Source of the DNA: Candidatus Coproplasma avicola
GTDB taxonomy: Bacteria; Bacillota; Clostridia; Christensenellales; Borkfalkiaceae
Direction: 5' to 3'
NCBI GenBank assembly: GCA_018712135.1
Contig: DVHK01000076.1
Span: 1-58,484, forward strand
DNA length: 58,484 nucleotides
This document shows, one piece after another, positions 20,433 through 31,419 of this stretch (within the stretch, counting starts at the first letter, position 1; each line of letters opens with the position of its first letter). The translations under genes were made by a program, and so were the position numbers. The notes under the pieces were generated by a model. That model made no database searches. It saw only the letters and a list, made by a program, of their open reading frames with translations, and was not told the origin of the DNA.

Positions 20433-22334
20433 TCAGCTTTCAAGCACATTCAGCCATAGTTCTGCGGACGCGTCGGAAGGCATACGCCAATCTCCGCGGG
20501 GAGACAGAGAAACAGATCCCACCTTTACCCCGTCGGGAATACACGAGCGCTTGAACTGCTGGGCAAAAAAGCGGCGGTAAAAATTTTTGAGCCATTTTAA
20601 AATGACTTCTTCCGTAAACACTCCCTTGAATGCCTTATTTGCTATATAACGCACTTTATCCGGCGCAAATCCCCAGCGCACGGCGTAGTATAAAAAGAAG
20701 TCATGCAGGATATAGGGTCCTACGAGGTCTTCGGTCTTCTGCGCAATATTTCCGCTCTTGTCGGGCGGGAGCAGTTCGGGGCTGATTTCGGTATTTAAAA
20801 TGTCGCAAAGCACCTCCTCCGCCTCTCCGCCGAGATTTGAAGCTTCGTACCTTACGAGATGTTTTACGAGCGTTTTAGGTACCGAGCAATTTACGGCATA
20901 CATTGACATGTGGTCGCCGTTATAAGTAGCCCAGCCGAGCGCAAGTTCGCTTAAATCGCCCGTACCTATTACAAGCCCGCCCGTTTTATTGGCGAGATCC
21001 ATTAAAATGAGCGTGCGGGTGCGCGCCTGCGCGTTTTCGTAAGTGACGTCGAGCACATCGGGGTCATGCCCGATATCTTCAAAGTGCTTTAAAACGCTGC
21101 CTGTGATGTCGATCGTCTTTGCAGTGGCGCCCAAACACTTTATTAGTTTCAACGAATTGTTATAGGTTTTGCCCGTAGTACCGAAGCCGGGCATTGTTAC
21201 GGCAATAATATCAGAGGCGGGCTTACCCATTCTTTTGAATGCGCGGCTGACGACGAGGAGCGCGAGAGCCGAATCAAGCCCGCCCGAAATTCCTATGACA
21301 GCGGTCTTTGCGCGGGTGTGTTCGAAGCGCTTTTTTAGCCCCGATGCCTGGATAGATAAAATCAGCTCCGTCCGCTCGCGCAGCATTTCATCGTCTGCGG
21401 GAACGAACGGCGTCTGTGGGAAAGAGCGTTCGACCTCTCCCCCATCCGCGGCTGTAAAATCTATTACCTTGTATTGCGCGCAATCGCCGCATGTGAAGAA
21501 GGTATTCGCCATTCTTCTGCGCTCGTTCGAGAGCTTGTCTACGTCGATATCGGCATAAACACAGCCGCGTTTGAAAAGCTCGCTTTCGGCAAGAACCGCG
21601 CCGTTTTCGCAGATTATATCGTGACCTGCGAACGCCATATCGGTTGTGCTTTCGCCTTCGCCCGCGTCGCAATAAACATATCCGCAGACGAGCTTTGCCG
21701 ACTGCATTTTAACGAGGTCGCGCCTATACTCGGCTTTGCCGACTGTCTCATCGCTGCAAGACAGGTTGACGATTATATTTGCGCCCGCCTTGGCGTGATA
21801 AATCGAGGGACTGTCGGGCACCCACAAGTCTTCGCAAATTTCAGCAGAAACAGTAAATTGCGGGCAATTCTGCGCCCTGAAAATAAGCTTTGTACCGAAG
21901 TCGACGACCTGACCGCATAAATTTACGGTAGAATTTTGTTTTTCGGCGGGGGTGAAGTGACGGCGCTCGTAAAATTCGCCATAAGTCGGCAGAAAGAATT
22001 TAGGCACGACGCCCAAAATACGCCCGCGGTTCATGGCGACGGCGCAGTTGTAAAGTCTGTCGAAACGCAACACAGGCGCACCGACAAAGATGAGCGCACA
22101 GTTATCTTTTGTTGAGGCGCAAATTTCGGTCAATCCGCGCTCAACCGCGTCGGTGAGAGCGCGCTGGTTGAACAAATCGCCGCAGGTATAGCCGCAAACG
22201 CTCAGTTCGGGAAAAACTATTAGCTGCGCATCTTTTGCACTGTTTATGCCTTCGATTATTTTTTTCGTATTGAAAGGCACGTCCGCCACTTTTAATTCGG
22301 GCGTAACGGCGCATACTTTAATAAATCCGTACAT
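20433..22334 (-). CDS. nadE: Glutamine-hydrolysing NAD(+) synthase
   Basis: N-terminal nitrilase domain (FPELSVCGYTCGDLF, SAEICEDLW) and C-terminal synthetase (GISGGLDSALALL, GTGDLSELALGWATYNGDHM). Confidence 0.96.
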   Translation of the reverse strand: MYGFIKVCAVTPELKVADVPFNTKKIIEGINSAKDAQLIVFPELSVCGYTCGDLFNQRALTDAVERGLTEICASTKDNCALIFVGAPVLRFDRLYNCAVAMNRGRILGVVPKFFLPTYGEFYERRHFTPAEKQNSTVNLCGQVVDFGTKLIFRAQNCPQFTVSAEICEDLWVPDSPSIYHAKAGANIIVNLSCSDETVGKAEYRRDLVKMQSAKLVCGYVYCDAGEGESTTDMAFAGHDIICENGAVLAESELFKRGCVYADIDVDKLSNERRRMANTFFTCGDCAQYKVIDFTAADGGEVERSFPQTPFVPADDEMLRERTELILSIQASGLKKRFEHTRAKTAVIGISGGLDSALALLVVSRAFKRMGKPASDIIAVTMPGFGTTGKTYNNSLKLIKCLGATAKTIDITGSVLKHFEDIGHDPDVLDVTYENAQARTRTLILMDLANKTGGLVIGTGDLSELALGWATYNGDHMSMYAVNCSVPKTLVKHLVRYEASNLGGEAEEVLCDILNTEISPELLPPDKSGNIAQKTEDLVGPYILHDFFLYYAVRWGFAPDKVRYIANKAFKGVFTEEVILKWLKNFYRRFFAQQFKRSCIPDGVKVGSVSLSPRGDWRMPSDASAELWLNVLES

Positions 22335-23341
22335 CAGTCTTTCTTTGCAAGGGCGGCCTTATGAGCCTGCCTGATTTTTGAGTCGAGTTCCGCCATGACT
22401 TCGGGATTGTCTTTTAAATAATCCCTCATCTTCTCCCTTCCATTGGCGACTTTTGTATCGTTGTAGCTGAACCATGCACCGCTCTTGGTCAAAAATCCGT
22501 ATTCGACACCGAGATCTATAAGACAGCCTTCCTGCGAGATGCCGTGACCGTAGATAATGTCAAATTCAGCAACCTTGAAGGGGGGCGCAACCTTATTTTT
22601 AACGACCTTGCACTTTGCCCTGTTGCCTATGATTTCACCGTCGTTTTTGAGCGCATCCGCCTTGCGGATATCGAGGCGGATGGTGGCAAAGTACTTCAAT
22701 GCCTTGCCACCTGGCGTCGTTTCGGGATTGCCGAACATGACGCCTACTTTTTCGCGCAGCTGATTGATGAATATGACGCACGTCTTTGAACGGTTGGTTA
22801 TCGCGGTCAGCTTTCTCAACGCCTGCGACATAAGTCTGGGGAGCGCACCGACGTGCGCATCGCCCATATCTCCCTCGATTTCCGCCTTGGGAGTAAGGGC
22901 GGCGACAGAGTCGATTATTATTACGTCGACAGCGCTCGAACGGACGAGAGATTCGCAGATGTCGAGCGCCTGTTCACCCGTATCGGGCTGTGATACATAA
23001 AGCTCGTCCGTATTAACACCGAGCGCCTTTGCATAAGCCGCGTCGAGTGCGTGCTCGGCATCAATAAACGCCGCAACGCCTCCCATCTTTTGCGCCTCGG
23101 CAATTATATGCAGGGCGACAGTAGTTTTACCCGAGGATTCGGGGCCGAAAATTTCCATTATTCTGCCGCGGGGAACGCCGCCTACGCCGAGAGCGAGGTC
23201 GAGGGACAGGCAGCCCGTGGGTATCACGTCTATCTCGGAATTGACATTGACGTCGCCGAGCTTCATAATCGCGCCCTTGCCGAACTGCTTTTCAATCATA
23301 GCGATAGTAGAATTTAACGCCTTTTGTTTTTCTTCGTTCAT
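22334..23341 (-). CDS. recA: Recombinase RecA
   Basis: [45 protein letters not shown]. Confidence 0.98.
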   Translation of the reverse strand: MNEEKQKALNSTIAMIEKQFGKGAIMKLGDVNVNSEIDVIPTGCLSLDLALGVGGVPRGRIMEIFGPESSGKTTVALHIIAEAQKMGGVAAFIDAEHALDAAYAKALGVNTDELYVSQPDTGEQALDICESLVRSSAVDVIIIDSVAALTPKAEIEGDMGDAHVGALPRLMSQALRKLTAITNRSKTCVIFINQLREKVGVMFGNPETTPGGKALKYFATIRLDIRKADALKNDGEIIGNRAKCKVVKNKVAPPFKVAEFDIIYGHGISQEGCLIDLGVEYGFLTKSGAWFSYNDTKVANGREKMRDYLKDNPEVMAELDSKIRQAHKAALAKKD

Positions 23342-23356
23342 ATATGTTTCTCCTGA

Positions 23357-24427
23357 TTATTTTAACATTTTATAGGCGAGGAAAAGCGCGTCGTTTATGG
23401 CGGTACGCGTTATGCTCTCCCTGTCCCCTTTGTAATTGAATTTATAAACTTTAATTCCCTCGTTAGTGCCGACGCCTATAAACGCCAACCCCACAGGTTT
23501 TGAGGTATTGTCCGACTTGGGTCCGGCTATGCCCGTCGTCGAAATTGCCGCGTTGCAATTACCCGTTTTGAGCAGTCCTTCGACCATCTCGTAAGCCGTC
23601 CGCTCCGATACGGCGCCCGACTGTTTGAGCGTGAGTTCACCGACATTGAGCCTTTTATGCTTAGACATATTGTCGTAGGCATTTATGCCCTCGAAATAAA
23701 CCTCCGATATGCCGGGAACCGAAACGAGGCGGGAAGAAATACCACCGCCGGTAAACGATTCGGCGACGGAAATCTTCATGCGCCTTAGCTTTAATAGATC
23801 ATAAAGGCGGCGTTCGAGTGGGATATTTTCGAGTGCGTAAATGTAGTCGTCAAGACGGCTTACAAGCACCCGCTGTATGCCGTCGGCAATCATTTTGGGC
23901 GTATTGCTCGAATACGAAATTTCAATTGTCTGGTCGCCGTAATCATCATAAACAGCAAAAGCCGTATCGCCGCCGTTTTCTTTTGCCTTTTCTATGCTCT
24001 CGTAAATGAGTTCTGCGGGCGCAGAAACACATCTTACGTAAAATTTATCGTAGCTTATGCCGTATTTGCGGTTAAAAAACTGCACGCATTTACGGGCGAA
24101 ATCCTGCCCCTCTTCCGGCGTACCGAGTAAAACCGAGTCATCGCCGCTGTTGAGAAAGAAATTCTGCCCGAATGTCGAACCGTAAATTTTTTGGAGATAG
24201 TCGGCAATAACACTCTTCTGCTCACGGCGACAGATGACGACGCAATTATCAAAACAATTTTTACATTCTTTCAACTGGTCGGTAATCGCCCGCGGACTGT
24301 CGAATGCTACGGCTGCAATTTTATCAAAGTAATAACAACCCGCTGAAAAAACACGAATGAACGCGCTAAGATCGTCGTAATGGATATTTAGTTTTTTGTT
24401 GCGTATGATAACAAGACTATATGTCAT
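23357..24427 (-). CDS. CinA-like protein: recognisable C-terminal amidase domain, divergent N-terminus
   Basis: C-terminal KISVAESFTGGGISSRLVSVPG..STTGIAGP; N-terminus lacks TGGLGPTxDD. Confidence 0.8.
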   Translation of the reverse strand: MTYSLVIIRNKKLNIHYDDLSAFIRVFSAGCYYFDKIAAVAFDSPRAITDQLKECKNCFDNCVVICRREQKSVIADYLQKIYGSTFGQNFFLNSGDDSVLLGTPEEGQDFARKCVQFFNRKYGISYDKFYVRCVSAPAELIYESIEKAKENGGDTAFAVYDDYGDQTIEISYSSNTPKMIADGIQRVLVSRLDDYIYALENIPLERRLYDLLKLRRMKISVAESFTGGGISSRLVSVPGISEVYFEGINAYDNMSKHKRLNVGELTLKQSGAVSERTAYEMVEGLLKTGNCNAAISTTGIAGPKSDNTSKPVGLAFIGVGTNEGIKVYKFNYKGDRESITRTAINDALFLAYKMLK

Positions 24428-25092
24428 TAAACTTTTAATACCGCTATATTCTTTACGATATAGTTTATTCCCGAAATTACAGTTAAAATTGCTGCGGTGG
24501 CAAGCATTATAAGCCCTATGTAATTGACGACCTGCACGCCGACGGCGTCGCCGAAAATTTCGTAAAACCCGCCGAAGAGAAGCAGCATTATTATGCTTAT
24601 ATCCTGTGCGACAGTCTTAAATTTGCCTATTTTATCCGCAGCGATGACAATTCCGGCATCTGCCGCAACCATACGGAAGCCGCTGACGATAAGTTCGCGC
24701 GCGAAAATGACGACCACACAGCAACCGCCGACAATCATTGCCCAGCCGCCGAGAAATGCGGTAAAATAGGAAGGCACGGTAAGAATGACGATGAGCGCCG
24801 AAGACACTAGCACTTTGTCGGCTATGGGGTCGAGAAACTTGCCGAGGTTGGTTACAAGATTGTATCTGCGCGCGATTTTGCCGTCGAGAAGGTCGGTAAA
24901 CGATGCTATCGCAAATACTGCGAGCGCCACGAAATAATGTCCCGCAAAATTGAGATAAAAGAAGAGAATGAACACGGGTATCATTATCATACGCGCTATC
25001 GTCAGCTTGTTGGGCAGATTCATCACACCCCTGCCGGCCGCGATTTTGTACGCGCGGGAAGATTTATCGATATTTTTATTGTCTTTTGCCAT
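24427..25092 (-). CDS. pgsA: CDP-diacylglycerol--glycerol-3-phosphate 3-phosphatidyltransferase
   Basis: DLLDGKIARRYNLVTNLGKFLDPIADK CDP-alcohol phosphatidyltransferase motif. Confidence 0.94.
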   Translation of the reverse strand: MAKDNKNIDKSSRAYKIAAGRGVMNLPNKLTIARMIMIPVFILFFYLNFAGHYFVALAVFAIASFTDLLDGKIARRYNLVTNLGKFLDPIADKVLVSSALIVILTVPSYFTAFLGGWAMIVGGCCVVVIFARELIVSGFRMVAADAGIVIAADKIGKFKTVAQDISIIMLLLFGGFYEIFGDAVGVQVVNYIGLIMLATAAILTVISGINYIVKNIAVLKV

Positions 25093-25093
25093 A

Positions 25094-26437
25094 TCATTCC
25101 TCCGTATAGTCGGGAGTGTGACCGAACAGGTCGTATTGGTTACAATTATCTATTATGACGTCGTAATACTCGCCCTGAACAGCCTCGGGGCAATTGAAAT
25201 AAATCTTGCCGTCTATTTCTGGCGCCTGAAAATACGCCCTGCCGACAAAACAACCCCTTTCGTAATCGATTCCGTCGCACAGCACGGTAATTCTTTTGCC
25301 GATAAATTCCGAAAGGTACCTTTGCGAAACTTCACCCTGAATCGCGTAGAGCTTTTTAACGCGCCTGTTTTTTACAGACTGCGCAATCTGCCCCTTCAAT
25401 TTATATGCGGCGGTATCAGGCTCGCGCGAGTAGGCAAAAAAGCCGCAATTTGTAAGTTTTGCCTCTTTGAGGAACGCGCCGAGCGCCTCTGCCTCTTCCT
25501 CCGTTTCAGTGGGAAAACCGCATATAAAAGTCGAGCGAATGGCAATACCGGGAATTTCAGATCTCAGCCGCGCTATGAGCGAAAGATACTCCGCGCGCGA
25601 ACCTTTGCGGTTCATGAGCTTTAAAATTCTGTCCTCGCTGTGTTGGAGGGGAATGTCGATATATTTGATGACCTTGGGATTATCTCGCATTTCGGCGATG
25701 AGCTCGTCAGTTATCGCATCGGGATAGCAGTACAAAAGCCGCACGCTGCCGATATTTTCGAGCGCGGTCAGCATTTTAATTAGCTCGACAATGCTTTTTT
25801 TGCCGTACAAGTCCTCGCCGTAGCGGGTTACATCCTGCGCGACGAGAATGAGTTCGGATATATCGCCGAGAGCCGTAGCTTCTTCGACAAGCTGTTCCAT
25901 GAGATAGCTTACATACCTGCCGCGTATTTTGGGTATGAGACAATACGTGCAGTAATTATTGCAGCCGTCGGCAATTTTTAAGTACGCGTAATGACAGGGC
26001 GTTGTAAGCACCCTGTCAGTCGCTTTGCTATTATCGCCTTTTCCGACAAAATTTACCCTTTGACCTTCGTAAGAAAGCTGTAATGCCTCGAAAAACCTGT
26101 CGTAGTCGTTTATACCTAAAAAGACGTCGGCTTCGGTAAGTTCCGGAAAGGTCTCCTGCACATATTTTTGCGGAAGACAGCCCGTAATCACGAGTTTTTC
26201 AAGTCTGCCGTTCTTGTATGCGGCGCAGTCGAGCACGGTTTCGATAGCTTCGCGCCGCGCCGAATTGAGGAACGCGCAGGTATTTACTACCAGAACCTGC
26301 ACGTCTTCAAGCTCGTTGCTGACGGTGCAGCCGTTTGCGCGGATAATGGCGAGAAGCTTTTCACTGTCAACTCTGTTCTTGTCGCAGCCGAGCGAAATGA
26401 CGCCGTATATTTTTGAATGTAAATCAGTCATCCACAT
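25094..26437 (-). CDS. rimO: Ribosomal protein S12 methylthiotransferase RimO
   Basis: SLGCDKNRVDSE, radical-SAM IADGCNNYCTYCLIPKIRGRY, C-terminal TRAM region. Confidence 0.93.
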   Translation of the reverse strand: MWMTDLHSKIYGVISLGCDKNRVDSEKLLAIIRANGCTVSNELEDVQVLVVNTCAFLNSARREAIETVLDCAAYKNGRLEKLVITGCLPQKYVQETFPELTEADVFLGINDYDRFFEALQLSYEGQRVNFVGKGDNSKATDRVLTTPCHYAYLKIADGCNNYCTYCLIPKIRGRYVSYLMEQLVEEATALGDISELILVAQDVTRYGEDLYGKKSIVELIKMLTALENIGSVRLLYCYPDAITDELIAEMRDNPKVIKYIDIPLQHSEDRILKLMNRKGSRAEYLSLIARLRSEIPGIAIRSTFICGFPTETEEEAEALGAFLKEAKLTNCGFFAYSREPDTAAYKLKGQIAQSVKNRRVKKLYAIQGEVSQRYLSEFIGKRITVLCDGIDYERGCFVGRAYFQAPEIDGKIYFNCPEAVQGEYYDVIIDNCNQYDLFGHTPDYTEE

Positions 26438-29400
26438 CTCCGTAAATACGCGTAAACTCGTCGAGGGAGAGCAATACCTTCCTCGGCTTGGAGCCTTCCG
26501 ACTGTGTTATGTAATTCATATTTTCCATCCAGTCTATAATTTTGCACGCCTTTACATAGCCTATGGGGAAGCGCCTTTGGAGCATTGATACGGACGCCTG
26601 ATTGCTTGTTACGCAGAATTTAAGCGCCTGAATATACTTGTCGTCTATCTTTCCGTCGCCTTCCACAGAATCGGCGTTGCCGCCGTCGTCAGGTTCCTCA
26701 ACGGTATTTATGAAATCTGAAACGCTTTGATCAAAGTACGTTTCGTTATTCTTCTTGACGAAGTCGGTTACAGCCTGAACTTCCTCAGATTCTATAAGAC
26801 AGCACTGAATGCGCATCAGGTCGGGATTTTGCGCCGATCGATAGTACATATCGCCCGCGCCGAGCAATTTTTCAGCGCCGCCGATATCAAAAATAGTACG
26901 CGAATCGTCAAACGAGTTTACCTTGAAACCTATGCGGGTGGGAAGGTTAGACTTTATAAGACCTGTTATGCAGTCTACCGAAGGGCGCTGCGTTGCGAGA
27001 ATGAGGTGAATGCCGCAGGCGCGCGATTTCTGCACGAGCCTGATTATGCGGCTTTCGACATCCTTTTTGCTCTGCAACATGAGGTCGCCGAACTCGTCGA
27101 GGATGATGACTATTTTGGGCAACTTTTCCTCGCCCTCGGGAAGGTGAGCATTATACTCGTTGAGATTTTTAACGAGCGTTCCCGAAAGAGTCATTTCTTT
27201 GAAGAGCGTGTAGCGACGCTCCATTTCTTTTATAGCCCAATTCAGAGCTTTTATCGCCTTATCGACATCGGAAATTATTTCATTGATAATAAGGTGAGGC
27301 AGATTTTCGTAAGAAATAAATTCAGACTGCTTGGGGTCAACGAGAATAAAGCGCAGTTCATCCGGCCCGTACTTGTAGAGCAAGCTTATTATGAGCGCGC
27401 TCAGGCAGACGCTTTTACCCGAACCTGTGGTACCTGCAACCAGAAGGTGAGGCATTTTGGTTATATCGGGGCAGATCGGTTTACCCTCCACATCCTTGCC
27501 TAGCGCAAACGTAAGCGTATTGGGTTTGCAGTTGACAAACTGACTGCTTCGGATCATGGTTTTAAGCCCGACGACCGTGCGGTGGCCGTTGGGAACTTCG
27601 ATAGAAATTGCGCCCTTGGAGTAATTGAGGTAAGCGGTTACATTTTCTTTCATGAGCGCCATTGCGATCGCCTCGCGGTAGCGCATCGCCGATTTGATGT
27701 TTGTTCTGTCCTCGATTATTACATCGTAGCGCGTTATCGCAGGCCCGATCGTAACTTCCGATATATGTGCGCCTATGCGGAAATTTTCGAGCGTTTCAAT
27801 GATAAGCGCTTTATTTTCCTCGATTTCGCTGCGATTGGCGTTATTGTCCTCGGGATAATCTGCGAGGAGATCGAGCGTCGGGCGGACATACTTTTTCCAT
27901 ACGTGCTTAGGCTTTTCGGGCGCAGGCGCGGGCGCGCGTTCTGCCTGAACAGGGCGGGACTGCGGCGGCTGCGCGGCACTCTCCCTCGGTTGGGACGTGC
28001 GGGAAAGTCCGGTAGATGGCTCGACGGACGGATTGCGGAGCCCCGCAACGCCGAGATCGGGGTCGGGAGCATCGTCGAGATAATCGTCATCATCGCCGTC
28101 GAACAGATTTTCCCTGTCTTCGCGAACCGAAGGAAGGCGGGAAACATCGGGTTTTACCTCGTCGGAAATATTTGAATTTGAAGGGCTGAAAATACTTCTC
28201 AGGTCGTTATTTCTGCCCTGTTTGGGTTGTGTTTGCTGGGTAGGAGCCTGCTGCTCATTCTCCTTATCAGAATTATCGGCTGACCCCTCCCCCACTGCTC
28301 TGTCGGGCATACGCACCGCGGGTTCGTCGGGGCGCGCAAGCCTGTCATTTTCGTGGACATGCGGCACCGAAGGACGTTCTTCCGTATTGCGCACTATTTC
28401 TTCGCTGCTGTCCGTGCGGCGCATAAACTGTCCGTCATTTGCAGATGCCGGGTTTGTTTCCGAGTTTAACTGTTGAGTCTCGCCGCGGCGAATTTCGCCT
28501 GTCGGTGGAGTTACCTGTCCGAAATCGCGGTCAAGCCCCCTTGAAAAATTCTCGGGCGGGCGGACAGCAGCGGAGGCATCCTCACGCTCTGCCGGACGGT
28601 CATAATCGCGCGGAGGCTGTTGGGGAAGGCGCGTAAAATCTGCCTGCGAGCTGTTTTCAGGCCGACCGAAAACGGGTCGGGAAATATCGCCCGATCCTCT
28701 GCGGGAATTATCCTGCTCCGGACGCCCGAAAGATGATTTCTCCGGCTGAACGGGACTATCGTAATCTTCTTCGTACCCGTACGTACCGGAAGAATAATCA
28801 TCTCCGCCGTATTCTTCCGCTGACGAATCGTAATCGTCTTCATCACCGTAATCACTGTCGGGAACGTAAGCGTCGAGATTATCGGCGGGCTTGTCGCCGT
28901 AGATATAGGACGGTGCAGAAGGCTTGCTTTCTCGCTTTTCAACATCATCGGAATAGCTTTGGGTATAGCTTTGATTGTAGCCCTGAACCTGGGGTTGCTG
29001 GGGCTTAGCCTTAGATTTACCGCCGAGCGAAAAACTGCTCAGATAATCGCCTTCGTTGTGCACTGGATGATTGAAATATGAGTCATCGTTGAAAATCATG
29101 TTCCTGCGATAACTTTCTGCGGCAAATTCGCCGTTTTCAAACAAAATTTTCCTGCCGAGATTTTCGGGTGCAAATCTGTCGTCGTCGCGCTCGGGCTGAG
29201 GCTCCGGCTGCTGATAATAGGGTGACAAAGGTTCAGGCTGATAGGCAAAATACTGAGGCTGAGCGGGCTGTGGCACAGGCTGGGCAGGCTGCTGAACGGG
29301 CTGAGCGTAGTCCGCAGGAAGAGGCGCATAAGGCTGCGCCGCCTGTGTTCCGTCCTGAACAGGATAGTATGCATTCACCGTGCCGTAGCCGCCTTCGGGC

Positions 29401-30035
29401 GCATAACCCGGCTGCGGCGCCTGCTGTACAGTTTCCCCCTGCTTTGCGCCCTTTGTGCGTTTAGCCCTGGGCGACGTTTCGCCGCGGGCAATCTTTTCGC
29501 GGCGGATGACGAGATAGGAAACATACCCGAACAACAACATGAGGACGGCGAATACGACATACGCGCCCGTAAAAGTTATTCCGCGTGCGACGGGATAGAC
29601 TACAAGCCCTGCCAGAGCCCCGCCAAAGGTGTATCCGGCATAGCCTGCCTCGGCGGCGGTGTAGCACTGACCGAGGTAAGCGCCGTAGTTTTCCATATTG
29701 AAATCGCGCGTGGCGACCGCGTGAAATAGCATGAAGAACATTGCTATCGTCAATCCGACGAAGACAGCGACGGAAGGACGGAAGGCGGGCTTCTTTTCAA
29801 AGACGAGCCATACGCCGAGACATGCGAGCGCCGCCACCGCCAGATAGCTGGCATAGCCGAATGTGCCGTACATAAAGGCGCATACAGCCGCTCCGAGCGA
29901 TGAAAACACCGTGTTATAAGTCAGCAGAATCAGCACGAGAAGCGCACTGAAAAGCAGTATAGTCATACCGAGAGTTTCGCGCGTGAAAATATATGAATGG
30001 TTGTTGTTATCGTTTTTTCTCTTCACGAAACACAC
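26424..30035 (-). CDS. ftsK: FtsK/SpoIIIE DNA translocase with long disordered linker (true start may be GTG at 30026)
   Basis: Four N-terminal TMs, VAGTTGSGKSVCLSALI, IILDEFGDLM, ATQRPSVDCITG, C-terminal gamma wHTH. Confidence 0.95.
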   Translation of the reverse strand: MCFVKRKNDNNNHSYIFTRETLGMTILLFSALLVLILLTYNTVFSSLGAAVCAFMYGTFGYASYLAVAALACLGVWLVFEKKPAFRPSVAVFVGLTIAMFFMLFHAVATRDFNMENYGAYLGQCYTAAEAGYAGYTFGGALAGLVVYPVARGITFTGAYVVFAVLMLLFGYVSYLVIRREKIARGETSPRAKRTKGAKQGETVQQAPQPGYAPEGGYGTVNAYYPVQDGTQAAQPYAPLPADYAQPVQQPAQPVPQPAQPQYFAYQPEPLSPYYQQPEPQPERDDDRFAPENLGRKILFENGEFAAESYRRNMIFNDDSYFNHPVHNEGDYLSSFSLGGKSKAKPQQPQVQGYNQSYTQSYSDDVEKRESKPSAPSYIYGDKPADNLDAYVPDSDYGDEDDYDSSAEEYGGDDYSSGTYGYEEDYDSPVQPEKSSFGRPEQDNSRRGSGDISRPVFGRPENSSQADFTRLPQQPPRDYDRPAEREDASAAVRPPENFSRGLDRDFGQVTPPTGEIRRGETQQLNSETNPASANDGQFMRRTDSSEEIVRNTEERPSVPHVHENDRLARPDEPAVRMPDRAVGEGSADNSDKENEQQAPTQQTQPKQGRNNDLRSIFSPSNSNISDEVKPDVSRLPSVREDRENLFDGDDDDYLDDAPDPDLGVAGLRNPSVEPSTGLSRTSQPRESAAQPPQSRPVQAERAPAPAPEKPKHVWKKYVRPTLDLLADYPEDNNANRSEIEENKALIIETLENFRIGAHISEVTIGPAITRYDVIIEDRTNIKSAMRYREAIAMALMKENVTAYLNYSKGAISIEVPNGHRTVVGLKTMIRSSQFVNCKPNTLTFALGKDVEGKPICPDITKMPHLLVAGTTGSGKSVCLSALIISLLYKYGPDELRFILVDPKQSEFISYENLPHLIINEIISDVDKAIKALNWAIKEMERRYTLFKEMTLSGTLVKNLNEYNAHLPEGEEKLPKIVIILDEFGDLMLQSKKDVESRIIRLVQKSRACGIHLILATQRPSVDCITGLIKSNLPTRIGFKVNSFDDSRTIFDIGGAEKLLGAGDMYYRSAQNPDLMRIQCCLIESEEVQAVTDFVKKNNETYFDQSVSDFINTVEEPDDGGNADSVEGDGKIDDKYIQALKFCVTSNQASVSMLQRRFPIGYVKACKIIDWMENMNYITQSEGSKPRKVLLSLDEFTRIYGDVDD

Positions 30036-30066
30036 TCCGTAAAATAATAGAATTATGGTAATTTAT

Positions 30067-30095
30067 ATTATAACATCAACGCACTGAAAAGACAA
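30067..30095 (-). promoter_or_regulatory. Predicted ftsK promoter
   Basis: Minus strand TTGTCT-17-TATAAT. Confidence 0.55.
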
Positions 30096-30167
30096 CAAAT
30101 TGGGGGCAAAATATTTCAAGTTATCTGCACAATTGTTTTAATGAGTCAAAATTACGCCCACACATAA

Positions 30168-30205
30168 AAACCCGCGCGCAGCCTTGCAGCTGCGCGCGGG
30201 TTTGA
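30168..30205 (-). terminator. Terminator hairpin downstream of ilvC
   Basis: AAACCCGCGCGCAG..CTGCGCGCGGGTTT. Confidence 0.8.
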
Positions 30206-30216
30206 TTGTTCTGCAA

Positions 30217-31275
<1,059 letters not shown>

Positions 31276-31280
31276 CTATA

Positions 31281-31309
31281 ATTATATAATCATAATCTTT
31301 TTAAGTCAA
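31281..31309 (-). promoter_or_regulatory. Predicted ilvC promoter
   Basis: Minus strand TTGACT-17-TATAAT. Confidence 0.65.
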
Positions 31310-31358
31310 GCGATATAAAAAAATTATTATGAAAACGACAAAAAAATTGCATAAAAAT

Positions 31359-31387
31359 TTGCATAAAAATAAATTTTAATATATAAT
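31359..31387 (+). promoter_or_regulatory. Predicted promoter of DUF815-type gene
   Basis: TTGCAT-17-TATAAT. Confidence 0.55.
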
Positions 31388-31419
31388 TAATTCAATAAGA
31401 AGTTTACGGATGAATAATT

